Assembly (NCBI RefSeq): GCF_039544005.1
Contig: NZ_BAABKV010000001.1
Location: 1,550,001 to 1,614,000 of the forward strand
DNA length: 64,000 nucleotides
From: Kitasatospora paranensis
GTDB lineage: Bacteria > Actinomycetota > Actinomycetes > Streptomycetales > Streptomycetaceae
Direction of reading: 5' to 3'
The notes under the pieces are model-generated. The model saw only the letters and a list, made by a program, of their open reading frames with translations, did no database searches and was not told where the DNA came from. Of the stretch, positions 24,055 through 34,230 are shown in pieces (position 1 is the stretch's first letter; each line of letters begins with the position of its first letter). A program made the position numbers and the translations under genes.

Positions 24055-25454
24055 ATGGCCAGCGCTCCCAGTGCTGTGAACGCGCCCGCCAGACCCGGCG
24101 GCCTTGCCCGCGTGGTCGGCGCAAGCCTCATCGGCACCACCATCGAGTGGTACGACTACTTCCTCTACGGCTCCGCGGCCGCCCTGGTCTTCGGGAAGCT
24201 CTTCTTCCCGCACTCCGACCCGCTGACCGGCACCCTGCTCTCCTTCCTCACCTACGCCATCGGCTTCGCCGCCCGACCGATCGGAGCCCTCGTCTTCGGT
24301 CACTTCGGCGACCGCCTCGGCCGCAAGAAGCTGCTGGTCGTCAGCCTGCTGATGATGGGCATCTCGACCGCCCTGATCGGCTGCCTGCCCACGTACGGCT
24401 CCATCGGCATCGCCGCCCCGATCCTGCTCACCGCGCTCCGGATCGTCCAGGGCTTCGCCCTCGGCGGCGAGTGGGGCGGCGCGGTACTGCTCGTCTCCGA
24501 GCACGGCGACCCCAAGCGCCGCGGCTTCTGGGCCTCCTGGCCGCAGGGCGGCGCGGCGCTCGGCAACCTGCTCGCGGTCGGCGCCCTCACCCTGCTGGCC
24601 AACGTGCAGACCGACGCCACCATCCTCGCCTGGGGCTGGCGCATCCCGTTCCTGCTCTCCGCCGTCCTGGTCGGTGTCGGCCTGTGGATCCGCCTGTCGG
24701 TCGAGGAGTCCCCGCTCTTCCGGCAGGCCCTGGCCAACAGCGAGACCCGCAAGGCCGAGCAGGCCAGGAGCAGGCACCGCTGCTCGCCGTGCTGCGCCAC
24801 CACTGGAAGGACGTCCTGGTCGCGATGGGCGCCCGGATGGCGGAGAACATCTCGTACTACGTCATCACCACCTTCATCCTGGCGTACTGCGTCGGCCACC
24901 TGAAGGTCGAGAAGCAGACCGCCCTCAACGCCGTCCTGATCGCCTCGGCCATCCAGTTCTTCCTCATCCCGATGTTCGGTGCGCTGTCCGACCGGATCGG
25001 CCGCAAGCCGGTCTACCTCGCCGGCGCCATCGGCGTGGGCATCTGGATCTGGCCGTTCTTCGCGATGGTGGACACCAAGAGCTTCGGGATGATCACTCTC
25101 GCGGTGACCGTCGCCCTGTTCTTCCACAGCGCCATGTACGCCCCGCAGGCGGCGTTCTTCTCCGAGATGTTCGGCACCCGGATGCGCTACTCCGGGGCCT
25201 CCATCGGTGCCCAGTTCGCCTCCGTCGCGGCGGGTGCCCCGGCTCCGCTGATCGCCGTCGCCCTGCTCTCCTCGTACGGCGACTCCACGCCGATCTCGGT
25301 GTACGTCGGGATCGCCGCGGTGATCACCGTGGTCGCGATGCTCTTCGCCAAGGAGACCCGCGACCGTGACCTCGCGGAGGTCGGCCCCTCCTCCGGCACC
25401 ACCGCCGGAGCGGCCACCGCACAGGACCTCGCCGCCTCCGGCGCCGGGTCCTGA
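24055..25454 (+). CDS. MHS-family symporter (possible 3-hydroxybutyrate uptake), one frameshift
   Basis: ATG at 24055. It has [39 protein letters not shown] and 12 predicted helices, the MHS group of the major facilitator superfamily. One base is missing near 24764-24765 (KAEQA/QEQAPLLAVLRHHW). It is a close paralogue of the gene at 14717-16100 but sits directly behind 3-hydroxybutyrate dehydrogenase, so uptake of 3-hydroxybutyrate or its oligomers is the best inference. A strong hairpin follows the stop. Confidence 0.84.
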
Positions 25455-25477
25455 CCTGCCGGGACACACCCGGCGAA

Positions 25478-25521
25478 CCCGCTCCGCCCGGCCGAGCCCC
25501 CGCTCGGCCGGGCGGAGCGGG
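25478..25521. terminator. Strong hairpin after the MHS transporter
   Basis: A perfect 19-base stem (25478-25496 with 25503-25521) around a 6-base loop, starting 23 bases after the transporter stop. It should end the plus-strand PHB group before the next gene at 25558. Confidence 0.75.
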
Positions 25522-25557
25522 CGTTCCCTCCCCACCTGCGCAACGATTGCGGCCACC

Positions 25558-27477
25558 ATGTCCGACCACACCGTCACGTCAGCCCTTCGTCGCCTGCTGG
25601 AGCTCCTCGCCGACGGTTCCTCTGCCGAGGACATCAGCCGTTCCGTGGCCGAGGCCCGCGCCGGCGGCACGCAACCGCACGAGTACGCCGAGATCGAGGA
25701 AGGCGCGTGGCTCGCCATGCGCGTCCACCGGACGCTGCGTCAGCACCGCCGCCGCGAGGCCGAACTCACCGCGCTCTTCGACACTGCGAGCGACCTCGCC
25801 GCCCTGCGCGACCTCGACGCCGTGCTGCAGTCCATCGTCCGCCGGGCCCGCCTGCTGCTGGGCACCGACACCGCCTACCTGACGCTCCCCGACGAGCAGG
25901 CCGGCGACACGTACATGCGGGTGACCGACGGCTCCGTCTCCCCGCTGTTCCAGGAACTCCGGGTGCCGCTCGGCAAGGGGCTCGGCGGCCTCGTCGCCCA
26001 GACCGCCCGCCCCTACGCCACCCGCGACTACCCGATGGACGGGCGCTTCGACCACACCCGCACCATCGACGCCGGTGTGGTGGACGAAGGACTGGTCGCC
26101 ATCCTGGGCGTGCCGCTGCTGCTCGGCTCCAGCACCAGAGAGGGCGGGAAGGTCATCGGGGTGCTGTTCGCCGCGGACCGCACCGCCCGAGCCTTCTCAC
26201 CCGACGAGGTGGCCCTGCTGTGCTCGCTGGCCGCCCACGCCGCCATCGCCATCGACACCGCGCGGGCCCTCGCCGACACCCGCACCGCCCTGACCGGGCT
26301 GGCCGAGGCCAACGCGGTCATCCGCGAACACGCCGCCTCCGTCCAGCGGGCGGAGGAGGTCCACGACCGCCTCACCGACCTCGTGCTGAGCGGCGGAGCG
26401 ACCGCCGACGTGGCGGCGGCGCTCGCCGAACTCCTGGGCACTCCCGTCGCCGTCCACGACCCGACCGGGCACCGGCTCGCCCAGGCCGGCCCGTGCCCGG
26501 ACCTCACTCCCGACGCGGTGACCGCAGCCGCCGGCGCCTCCCGGGCAGCCGCCCGGGCCGTACCGCTGGAACGGCACTGGGTCTGCGCCGTCCTCGCCGG
26601 CCCCGAACTCCTCGGCAGCCTGGTCCTGCTCGACCACCGGGCCCTCGGGGACGCCGACCGCCGGCTCTTCGAGCGCGCCAGTGTCGTCACGGCGCTGCTC
26701 CTGCTGCTGCGCCGGACGGTCGCCGAGACCGAGAACCGCATCCGCGGAGAGTTGCTGACCGAACTGCTCACCGGCCCCGATCGCGACCCCGCCGGTCTGG
26801 TGGACCGCGGACGCCGTCTCGGCACCGACCTGGACCGCCCCCACCTGATGCTCGTCGCCCAGGGCACGGAACACACACGCGCCAAGCTGCCCACCGCCGG
26901 CCTGCAGCACCTCTTCGGCAGCGGGGGCATCAGCGCCGAGCACGGCGACACCACCGTCATCCTGCTCCCGCAGCGCGACACCGCCCCCGGGGCGGCCGCC
27001 CGCCGCGCCGCCGCCGGACTCTCCCGTCTCACCGGCGCCCCGGTCACCGTCGCCGCCGCCGGGCCGGCCGCGGGCCCGGCGGGTCTCGCCGCAGCGCACA
27101 CCGAGGCCGTGCGCTGTCTGCGGGCCATGCACGTCCTGGGTCGGACCGGCGCGGGCGCCTGCGCCGCCGACCTCGGGTTCCTCGGCGTGATCCTCGGCGA
27201 GGGCCACGATGTCGGAGGCTTCGTCCGCTCGGTCCTCGGGCCTCTGCTGGACTACGACAGCCGGCGAGGCACGGATCTGGTCGGGACCCTGCGCGCCTAC
27301 TTCGCCTCCGGCACGAATCTGACCCGGGCCAAGGAGGAACTGCACATCCACGTCAACACCGTCGTCCAGCGGCTGGATCGGATCGAGTCCATCCTGGGAT
27401 CGGGCTGGAACAGCCCGGATCGCGCCCTGGAGCTCCAACTCGCCCTTCAGCTCGATCTGCTGGCGCTGCACCACTGA
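25558..27477 (+). CDS. PucR/CdaR-type transcriptional regulator with GAF domain
   Basis: ATG at 25558. The 639-residue protein has a GAF domain at about residues 65-235 (LRDLDAVLQSIVRRARLLLGTDTAYL, VPLGKGLGGLVAQT, GVLFAADRTARAF), a variable middle region, and the C-terminal PucR helix-turn-helix LRAYFASGTNLTRAKEELHIHVNTVVQRLDRIE. This architecture is common in actinomycete regulators of aromatic or short-chain acid catabolism. It is preceded by the MHS transporter and followed, convergently, by the hydrolase-ABC operon; it may sense a small acid or CoA ester of the PHB pathway, but no operator could be assigned. Confidence 0.83.
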   Translation: MSDHTVTSALRRLLELLADGSSAEDISRSVAEARAGGTQPHEYAEIEEGAWLAMRVHRTLRQHRRREAELTALFDTASDLAALRDLDAVLQSIVRRARLLLGTDTAYLTLPDEQAGDTYMRVTDGSVSPLFQELRVPLGKGLGGLVAQTARPYATRDYPMDGRFDHTRTIDAGVVDEGLVAILGVPLLLGSSTREGGKVIGVLFAADRTARAFSPDEVALLCSLAAHAAIAIDTARALADTRTALTGLAEANAVIREHAASVQRAEEVHDRLTDLVLSGGATADVAAALAELLGTPVAVHDPTGHRLAQAGPCPDLTPDAVTAAAGASRAAARAVPLERHWVCAVLAGPELLGSLVLLDHRALGDADRRLFERASVVTALLLLLRRTVAETENRIRGELLTELLTGPDRDPAGLVDRGRRLGTDLDRPHLMLVAQGTEHTRAKLPTAGLQHLFGSGGISAEHGDTTVILLPQRDTAPGAAARRAAAGLSRLTGAPVTVAAAGPAAGPAGLAAAHTEAVRCLRAMHVLGRTGAGACAADLGFLGVILGEGHDVGGFVRSVLGPLLDYDSRRGTDLVGTLRAYFASGTNLTRAKEELHIHVNTVVQRLDRIESILGSGWNSPDRALELQLALQLDLLALHH

Positions 27478-27483
27478 CTGGGA

Positions 27484-27521
27484 AGGCCCCGGGGCGCGCC
27501 GCTCGGCGCGCCCCGGGGCCT
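27484..27521. terminator. Bidirectional hairpin terminator
   Basis: A perfect 17-base stem (27484-27500 with 27505-27521) and a 4-base loop lie between the convergent regulator and hydrolase genes. Confidence 0.8.
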
Positions 27522-27535
27522 GGTGGACCAGAGGC

Positions 27536-28477
27536 TCAGGGACGGGGCGCCGGAGGCCCGGCCGCCGTGGCGATCCGGTCGGCGACGGCGCCGGCGCCGT
27601 CATCGGCGACGAGGATCGTGTAGTGGTTGGTCTCCGGCACCGGGACGGGCACGACGCCGGTGCCGTCCAGCGCCGCGTCGGCCAGCCGCTGCGGGTCGTA
27701 GAGCCCCTGCGGCTCGTCCATCAGTCCGCGCTCTGCCCACAGCAGTTCGGCCGGGCAGTCGAGCCGGTGGATGGCATCGAGCGTCTCGGCGTCGAAGAGC
27801 TGGATGCCGTCGGCCCGGACGGCGTCGATCCGGCAGGACGAGCGCAGCTCCGGCTCCCCGCCCACCAGGTCGCGCTGGATGTAGGCGTCGACCCAGGGGG
27901 ACCACACCGCGCCGAATGCCGGGTGGGCCTGCCAGAACGCGCGGTAGGCGGCCCGGTCGGGGAAGGTCATCGACAGCCGGCGCATGGCCGGGCCGATCAC
28001 CGCGGTGATCAGCTCGTCGCCGTCCAGCCCGGGCGGCGCGGGGAAGCCGAGTCCGCCGTCCACGAGCACCAGCGAGGTGACCCGCCCCGGGTGCCGTGCC
28101 GCGGTCCGTGCGGCAACGAAGGCCCCCATGGAGTGGCCCGCCAGCACGGCGCGTCCGAGTCCGAGAGCGTCCATCACGGCGAGGACGTCCTCGACGTGGG
28201 CACCGATGCCCCACGGCCCCTCGACGTCTGCGCTGCCGGCCCGCCCGCGCAGGTCGGGGGCGACCAGCACGACCCGCCCGGCGAGGTGGTGGGCGACCCG
28301 CGCCCAGGACAGTGCGTTGGCGGTGATGCCGTGCAGGGCCAGGACCACCGGCGCGTCCGGGAGCCGCGCCGGCCACCGGAGTACGGTGAGCTTCCCGCCG
28401 GCCACGGGGATCCGGAACTCCTCGTACGGCGCCTCATCGGCCGCCGGGGAGCCGGTCGGACGGGCCTGCCGGGTCAT
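27536..28477 (-). CDS. Alpha/beta-hydrolase
   Basis: ATG at 28477 overlaps the livM stop (TGA 28474-28476). The 313-residue protein has the oxyanion-loop motif LALHGITANALSWARVAHHL, the nucleophile elbow LAGHSMGAFVAAR and a C-terminal PETNHYTILV with the catalytic His. No signal peptide is seen, so it acts in the cytosol. Being the last gene of an ABC-importer operon with a 4-base overlap, it probably hydrolyses the imported compound, for example a lactone, ester or amide. Its substrate is unknown. Confidence 0.82.
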   Translation of the reverse strand: MTRQARPTGSPAADEAPYEEFRIPVAGGKLTVLRWPARLPDAPVVLALHGITANALSWARVAHHLAGRVVLVAPDLRGRAGSADVEGPWGIGAHVEDVLAVMDALGLGRAVLAGHSMGAFVAARTAARHPGRVTSLVLVDGGLGFPAPPGLDGDELITAVIGPAMRRLSMTFPDRAAYRAFWQAHPAFGAVWSPWVDAYIQRDLVGGEPELRSSCRIDAVRADGIQLFDAETLDAIHRLDCPAELLWAERGLMDEPQGLYDPQRLADAALDGTGVVPVPVPETNHYTILVADDGAGAVADRIATAAGPPAPRP

Positions 28478-29610
28478 GATGCACGCTCCTTCGCGGACGT
28501 GTTCCGCCCGCCCGTTCCGGACGGGGAACCGGTGCGCCCGCGGGCCGCGCGGATCCGCTCCGGAAGGCGCACCACGCCGCCGGGCAGCAGGTAGACGACC
28601 GCGACGAAGAGCGCGCCCAGCAGGAACAGGGGTTGGGACAGCGGTACCCGCAGCACCGCGGGAAGGTCGGCGACCGCACCGGATCCGGCCAGGTCGCCGA
28701 GACGGTGGTTGGCCCACGTGTAGAGGATGCCGCCGATCAGCGGGCCCCAGCGGCTGCCGGAGCCGCCGAGGACCACCATGACCAGCAGCGAGAGGGTGAA
28801 GTCGGAGGTGGTGGTCTGCGGGGTCGCGCCGCCGGTGAGCAGCAGGTACACGGTGCCGCCGAGAGCGGCGAGAGTGCCCGCGAGGACGAAGGCGGTCAGC
28901 TTGAAGCCGTACGGCCGCAGGCCCAACACCTCCACCCGGCGCTCGTTCTCCCTGATGCCCTCCCAGACCCGCCCGGTCGGCGAGCGGACCGCCCAGTGCA
29001 CGACGCCGCAGGTCAGCACCAGGTAGGCCAGGGCGATCCAGTACAGGTTCGCGGTGTTCCCGATCCCGACCAGGGCACCGGGCAGCTGCTGTGCGGGGGC
29101 GGCCACGCCCTCCTCGCCTCCGGTGACACCGCCGGGGTTGCGCTCGACCAGGATCGATCCCGCCTGGGCGAAGGCGAGGGTGACCATCGAGAAGCCGATG
29201 CCGGTCACCCGCAGGCTCACCGCTCCCAGCAGGGCGGCGAGGGCAGCTCCGGCGGCCAGCCCGAGCAGTGCGGCCGCGGCGAACGGCAGACCGAGGCGGA
29301 GCATCAGGATGTCGGTGACGTAGGTACCGGCGGCGAAGTAGAGCGCGTGCCCGAAGGACAGCAGTCCGGTGCGGCCGAGGAGCAGGTCGTACCCGGTCGC
29401 GAGGGCGCCGAACACCAGGCACAGGGCGATGAGTTGCAGATTTCCCGGGCTGCCCACCGGCCCCTCGAGGAGGCCGGGCAGCGGAAGGGCGCTGTAGGGC
29501 ACGACGAAGAGGACAAGCAGCAGGACGGCGGGCCACCAGCGGGCGGCCCGGCGCAGCGGCACGGAGCGCGGGCCGGCTGCCCGGTCGACGGTCGGGGCGG
29601 TGGTGGTCAC
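28474..29610 (-). CDS. livM: Branched-chain-type ABC transporter permease LivM
   Basis: ATG at 29610. The 378-residue membrane protein has about ten hydrophobic segments; GYDLLLGRTGLLSFGHALYFA and WEGIRENERRVEVLGLRPYG are the LivM-family signatures, the latter being the loop that contacts the ATPase. It overlaps livH upstream (ATG within its last codons) and the hydrolase downstream. It forms the channel with the protein at 29607-30493 for the ligand delivered by the lipoprotein at 32018-33241. Confidence 0.9.
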   Translation of the reverse strand: MTTTAPTVDRAAGPRSVPLRRAARWWPAVLLLVLFVVPYSALPLPGLLEGPVGSPGNLQLIALCLVFGALATGYDLLLGRTGLLSFGHALYFAAGTYVTDILMLRLGLPFAAAALLGLAAGAALAALLGAVSLRVTGIGFSMVTLAFAQAGSILVERNPGGVTGGEEGVAAPAQQLPGALVGIGNTANLYWIALAYLVLTCGVVHWAVRSPTGRVWEGIRENERRVEVLGLRPYGFKLTAFVLAGTLAALGGTVYLLLTGGATPQTTTSDFTLSLLVMVVLGGSGSRWGPLIGGILYTWANHRLGDLAGSGAVADLPAVLRVPLSQPLFLLGALFVAVVYLLPGGVVRLPERIRAARGRTGSPSGTGGRNTSAKERAS

Positions 29611-30493
29611 GCGAGCCTCCCGGTGAGTCCGCGCGGCCGCACGAGCAGCAGGGCGGCGAGCAGGACGACGACGGAGAGGTCGCCGAGTCCGGCGGCGGTG
29701 TAGTAGTTGGCGAACTGCTGGACGAGGCCGACGGCCACGGCGGCCACGGCGGCTCCGCTGACGGAGCCCATGCCGCCGGTGACCACCACGACGAAGGCGA
29801 AGATGAGAAGCGATGTGCCCTGCGTCGGGTCGACGGAGCCGAAGTAGAGGCCGCCGACGGCTCCGGCCAGCGCGGCGGCGGCGCCGCCGATGGCGAAGAC
29901 CAGGGTGAAGGCCTTGCGCACGTCGATCCCCAGTGCGGTCACCATGGCGCGGTCCTCGACGCCGGCCCGGACGACCAGGCCGTGCCGGGTGCGTCCGAAG
30001 AACAGCTTGAGTGCACCGAGCACCACCAGTGCGGCGGCGATCAGCACCAGCCGGTTGACCGGGATGCGGGCTCCGAGCAGGCCGAAGGTGCCGGCGAGGG
30101 CCTTGGGGCCGGGGAAGGGCCGGGCATCCGCCCCCAGATGGCGGAGAGCAGCGCCGGGACGGCCAGGCTCACGCCGACGGTGGCGAGGATCTGCTCGCGC
30201 GGGCGGCTGTACAGCGGCCTGATGACGGCCAGTTCCAGCAGCACGGCGGCGGCGGTGCCGACGGCGGTGCCGAACACGACCGCCAGGGCGAACCCGGCCC
30301 CGCCCGGTCCGGCGCCGGGGAGGTTGCCGGAGGCCGCCCACCAGGTGGCGTAGGCGCCGATGGAGAGGAGGGCGCCGTGGGCGAAGTTGAGGACGTCCAT
30401 CAGGCCGAAGATCAGTGAGAGGCCTGCGGCGACCAGGAAGTAGAGCGCGCCCAGGCCGAGGCCGGTGGCGGTGAGCAGCACGATCGTGGCCAT
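29607..30493 (-). CDS. livH: Branched-chain-type ABC transporter permease LivH, one frameshift
   Basis: ATG at 30493, sharing one base with the livF stop. The LivH hallmarks ATGLGLGALYFLVAAGLSLI, NFAHGALLSIGAY, GLVVRAGVEDRAMVTALGI and the helix pairs are present. The frame breaks after LSAIWG at the C5 run 30131-30135; one extra base gives ADARPFPGPKALAGTFGLLG. The repaired length is about 295 residues, normal for the family. Confidence 0.86.
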
Positions 30494-31215
30494 CAGGGCC
30501 CCTCCGGGATGGGTGCGGGCTCGTGTCGTCCGACGCCGAGCAGTCGGCGGGCCGCCTCGGCGTCCGCGAGCAGGTCCCGCGCCGGGCCCTGGTGGGCGGT
30601 CCGCCCGTCGGCGATCACCGCACAGTGCTCGGCGAGGCGGCGGACGAGGGCGAGGTTCTGCTCGACGAGCAGCACCGGGACGGCCTCGGCGGCGCGCTCC
30701 AGCGCGTGGGCGACCTCGGTGACCACTCTGGGCGCGAGGCCCTTGGTGGGTTCGTCCGCGATGATCAGCCGGTTGCCGTTGAGCAGGGTCCGGGCGATGG
30801 CGACCATCTGCTGCTGGCCGCCGGAGAGTGTCCCGGCCGCCTGCTGGGCGCGCTGCTTGAGCTCGGGGAAGAGATCGTGCACCAGGCCGTAGGCCGGCTC
30901 GGGGACGCGTTCGGCGAGTCGGAGGTTCTCGGCGACGGTGAGTGCGGCGAACACGCCGCGGTCCTCCGGCGCGTAGCCGATGCCGCGGCGGACCAGCTCG
31001 TGGGTGGCCAGCTGCACGGTCTGCTCGCCGTCGAGGAGCACGCTGCCCGTCCGGGGCAGGAGACCGAGGATGCCGCGCACGGTGGTGGTCTTGCCCGCGC
31101 CGTTGCGACCGAGGAGCGCGGTGACGCCGCTCGCGGCGACGGTGAGGTCCACGCCGTGCAGGATGTGGCGTCCGCCGATCACCACCCGCAGGTCGTGGAC
31201 GTCGAGCAGGCTCAC
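30493..31215 (-). CDS. livF: Branched-chain-type ABC transporter ATPase LivF
   Basis: GTG at 31215 overlaps the livG stop (GTGA). The 240-residue ATPase has Walker A LLGRNGAGKTTT, the LivF-type EDRGVFAALTVAENL, the signature LSGGQQQMVAIAR and Walker B LIIADEPTKGLAP. It pairs with LivG to drive the permeases. Confidence 0.9.
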   Translation of the reverse strand: MSLLDVHDLRVVIGGRHILHGVDLTVAASGVTALLGRNGAGKTTTVRGILGLLPRTGSVLLDGEQTVQLATHELVRRGIGYAPEDRGVFAALTVAENLRLAERVPEPAYGLVHDLFPELKQRAQQAAGTLSGGQQQMVAIARTLLNGNRLIIADEPTKGLAPRVVTEVAHALERAAEAVPVLLVEQNLALVRRLAEHCAVIADGRTAHQGPARDLLADAEAARRLLGVGRHEPAPIPEGP

Positions 31216-32012
31216 AGCGCCTCCCCCAGGTAGGCCTGTTGCACGATCGGGTCGGCCATGACCGCCTCCGGGGTGTCCAGTGCGAGCAGGGTGCCGTGGT
31301 GCATGACCGCCACCCGGTCGGCCAGGCCCAGCAGGACGTCCATGTGGTGCTCCACCATGAGGACGGTGCGCCCCTCGTCGCGGTGCAGCGAGCGGATGAG
31401 GTCGGTGAGTGCGGGGACCTCCTCGGCGCTCACGCCCGCCATGGGCTCGTCCAGCAGCATCACCCGGGGCTCGCCGACCAGCAGCACGGCGAGTTCGAGC
31501 TTGCGCTTCTCGCCGTGCGAGAGCGAGGCGGCCGGGGTCGCGGCCCGGTGGGCCAGCCCGGTGCGCTCCAGCGCCTCCGCCACCTGCTCCGTGTGGCGCC
31601 CCGCTCGCCGCCATATCCGGTACGAGCCGCCGGTCGCGGCCTGCGCGGCGAGCCGGAGGTGGTCGGCGACGGTGAGTGCCGGCCACAGGCTGGACGTCTG
31701 GAACGTGCGGCCGAGCCCGAGCCGGGCACGGGCGTGCGGCGCCCGGTCGGTGATGTCCGTGCCGTCCAGTTCGATCCGGCCGGCGGTGGCCGGGTTCAGC
31801 CCGCTGATCTGGTTGAACAGGGAGGTCTTGCCGGCGCCGTTGGGGCCGATGAACGCGAGGAACTCGCCTTCTCGGACGTCCAGGGTGACATCGTCGAGGA
31901 TGGTGGCGCCGCCGACCGTCCAGGCGAGCCCGGTCAGCCGCAGGACCGGGGCGGCGGCTGCCGCCCCGGTCCCGGCGCCCCCGGCACCCTCGGGTGCTGT
32001 GGTGGGGGTCAT
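31212..32012 (-). CDS. livG: Branched-chain-type ABC transporter ATPase LivG
   Basis: ATG at 32012. The 266-residue ATPase has Walker A FIGPNGAGKTSLFNQI, GRTFQTSSLWPALTVADHL, an altered signature LSHGEKRKLELAVLL as is usual in LivG, and Walker B VMLLDEPMAGVS. It begins 6 bases after the lipoprotein stop, and its stop overlaps the livF start, so the operon order is livK-livG-livF-livH-livM-hydrolase. Confidence 0.9.
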   Translation of the reverse strand: MTPTTAPEGAGGAGTGAAAAAPVLRLTGLAWTVGGATILDDVTLDVREGEFLAFIGPNGAGKTSLFNQISGLNPATAGRIELDGTDITDRAPHARARLGLGRTFQTSSLWPALTVADHLRLAAQAATGGSYRIWRRAGRHTEQVAEALERTGLAHRAATPAASLSHGEKRKLELAVLLVGEPRVMLLDEPMAGVSAEEVPALTDLIRSLHRDEGRTVLMVEHHMDVLLGLADRVAVMHHGTLLALDTPEAVMADPIVQQAYLGEAL

Positions 32013-32017
32013 CGCGG

Positions 32018-33241
32018 TCAGCCCTTCATGGTCTTCACGGGCGGAGCGACCGTCGCCAGGGGCTCGGTGGCGACCAGCGAGGCAGTGGTGCCGGTGAGCT
32101 TGGCCTGGAACATCGGCTGGAGCAGGGCGTGGTCGGCGGCCCGGATCTGCTCCTGGCCCTTGACGCCGTCGAAGCTCCAGCCCTCCAGGGCCTTGATCAT
32201 GGCGTCGGTGTCGGTGCCGTTGCCGGACTCAATGGCGTGCACGACCATCTGGGCCGCCGTGAAGCCGTCCGGGGTGAACAGGTCCGGGGTGCCTCCGGCC
32301 TTGGTGACGCCGCTGGTCATCGCGGTTTCCACCGGGTTGTTGCCGCCGGCGCCCGGGAAGTAGTGGGCGAGGAAGGAGATCTTGCCACCGGCCGCGCCGA
32401 AGACCTTGTTCGCGGCGGTCCCGCCCATGCCGGTGACGACCTTGCTGGAGTCCAGCACGCCCTGCTGGTCGAGGGCCGTCCACAGTGCGGGCGCCGTCGC
32501 ACCGGCCCAGGCGACGAACACCAGGTCGGGTCCGGCGGACTTCACCTGCTGCGCGAACGGCGTCAGGTCGGCGGCGCTCGGCGGCGCCAGGACCGAACCG
32601 ACGGTGGCGCCGCCGCCGCCCAGCACGGCCTTCACCGCGGCGACGTTGGCCTGGCCGAACGCCGTGTCCTGGGCGAGCACGGTGACCTTCTTGCCCTTGA
32701 CGTCGCCCAGCATGGTGCCCGCGGTGAGGATGTCCTGGTAGGACTGCCGGCCGGAGCGGAAGGTGTACCGGTTGATGCCGGTGATGGCGTCGGTCGCAGC
32801 CGCACCGCTGATGTACAGGGTCTTGTTCTGTGCTGCCAACGGCGCCATCTGCAGGGCAACGCCGGAGTCCGTGGTCCCGGCCAGGATCGTGGTCCCCTTG
32901 CCGATCAGGTCCTTGGCCGCGGCGACCGCCCTGGCGGGTTCGCCGGCGTCGTCCTGCTCGGTGACCTCGATGGGGTGGCCCGCCGCCTTGCCGGTGCCGT
33001 GAGTCGCGTAGTCGAGACCGGCCTTGAAGCCCTGCTCGAACTGCGCGCCGTAGGGGGCCAGCAGCCCGGTGCGGGAGTAGACCAGGCCCACCTTGACCGG
33101 GGCGCCCGACGTCGCGGCCGCCGACGGAGCCGAGCCGGCGGTGCCCGCCGCGGCGCATCCGCCCAGCAGGGCGGTGGCCGCGAGGACCGAGAGAGCGGTC
33201 AGGTGGCGGTGTCCGATGGTGCCTCTGCTGGCAGAACTCAT
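32018..33241 (-). CDS. livK: Branched-chain-type ABC transporter substrate-binding lipoprotein
   Basis: ATG at 33241. The 407-residue protein has a lipoprotein signal ending in the lipobox LLGGC (Cys about residue 29), an Ala/Ser-rich linker and a type-1 periplasmic-binding fold starting VKVGLVYSRTGLLAPYGAQ. The family binds branched-chain amino acids, amides, urea or aromatic acids; the pocket cannot be read. It is the first gene of the importer operon and is divergent from scoAB across a 223-base gap, so coupling of uptake with CoA transfer is possible. Confidence 0.87.
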   Translation of the reverse strand: MSSASRGTIGHRHLTALSVLAATALLGGCAAAGTAGSAPSAAATSGAPVKVGLVYSRTGLLAPYGAQFEQGFKAGLDYATHGTGKAAGHPIEVTEQDDAGEPARAVAAAKDLIGKGTTILAGTTDSGVALQMAPLAAQNKTLYISGAAATDAITGINRYTFRSGRQSYQDILTAGTMLGDVKGKKVTVLAQDTAFGQANVAAVKAVLGGGGATVGSVLAPPSAADLTPFAQQVKSAGPDLVFVAWAGATAPALWTALDQQGVLDSSKVVTGMGGTAANKVFGAAGGKISFLAHYFPGAGGNNPVETAMTSGVTKAGGTPDLFTPDGFTAAQMVVHAIESGNGTDTDAMIKALEGWSFDGVKGQEQIRAADHALLQPMFQAKLTGTTASLVATEPLATVAPPVKTMKG

Positions 33242-33464
33242 GATGGCCGGCTCCAGGTGTCGTGAGTCAGTGAGGGTGGGGTGGTGATTGCCAGAACCTA
33301 GGAGCAGGGCGGCGGCGCCGGTATGTGGGTGCCATCCCTATCCCTGCACCGGCGGGTGTGACCGACCGACATGGACAGCCCCGCGGACGGTCGGGAGGGT
33401 GAGAACGCCCAGCTCCCGGCTACCGGGGCGGGGCACCGATCGATCCCACACGAGAGGCAACGGT

Positions 33465-34228
33465 ATGGACAAGGTGGTGGATTCGGCGGCGCGGGCGGTC
33501 GCGGACGTTCCCCACGGGGCGACGCTCGCGGTCGGCGGCTTCGGCCTCTGCGGCATCCCCTCGACGCTGATCGCGGCACTGGCCGAGGCAGGCACCTCGG
33601 ACCTGGCGGTGGTCTCCAACAACTGCGGCGTGGACGACTGGGGCCTGGGCCTGCTGCTGCGGGCCGGCCGGATCAGCCGGATGACGTCGTCGTACGTCGG
33701 CGAGAACAAGGAATTCGCGCGGCAGTACCTCACCGGCGAGCTGGAGGTCGAGCTGACCCCGCAGGGCACGCTGGCCGAACGGCTGCGCGCCGGCGGAGCC
33801 GGGATCCCGGCGTTCTTCACACCCGCCGGGGTCGGCACCCTGGTCGAGGAGGGGGCCTGCCCTGGCGGTACGCCACCGACGGGTCGGTGGCGGTGGGTTC
33901 ACCCCGCAAGGAGGTCCGGGAGTTCGGCGGCCGCCGCTACCTGATGGAGGAGTCGATCACCACCGACTTCGCTCTGATCCGGGCCGCGGTCGCGGACCGC
34001 CACGGCAACCTGGTGTTCCACTCCGCGGCACGCAACTTCAATCCGCTCTGCGCGATGGCAGGCCGGGTCACCCTGGTCGAGGCCGAGCGGATCGTGGAAC
34101 CCGGCGAGATCGCGCCCGACGCCGTCCACCTGCCCGGCGTCTACGTCGACCGGATCATCGCCGCCGACGCCGACGACAAGCGCATCGAACGCCGCACCGT
34201 CCGCCCCGCCGTCCCGCAGGAGAACTGA
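33465..34228 (+). CDS. scoA: 3-oxoacid CoA-transferase subunit A, one frameshift
   Basis: ATG at 33465. Subunit A signatures are [52 protein letters not shown] and FFTPAGVGT. The frame breaks after LVEEG at the G5 run 33851-33855 and resumes as [16 protein letters not shown]; one added base (making six G) restores the protein, about 254 residues. With subunit B it transfers CoA from succinyl-CoA to acetoacetate, giving acetoacetyl-CoA, the step after 3-hydroxybutyrate dehydrogenase. Stop and next start are 2 bases apart. Confidence 0.87.
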
Positions 34229-34230
34229 CC

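Noticed and set aside
33242..33464. GGTGC-N13-GCACC inverted repeat between livK and scoA as an operator
   Set aside because: Short arms, long spacer and no second copy found; too weak to report as a site.
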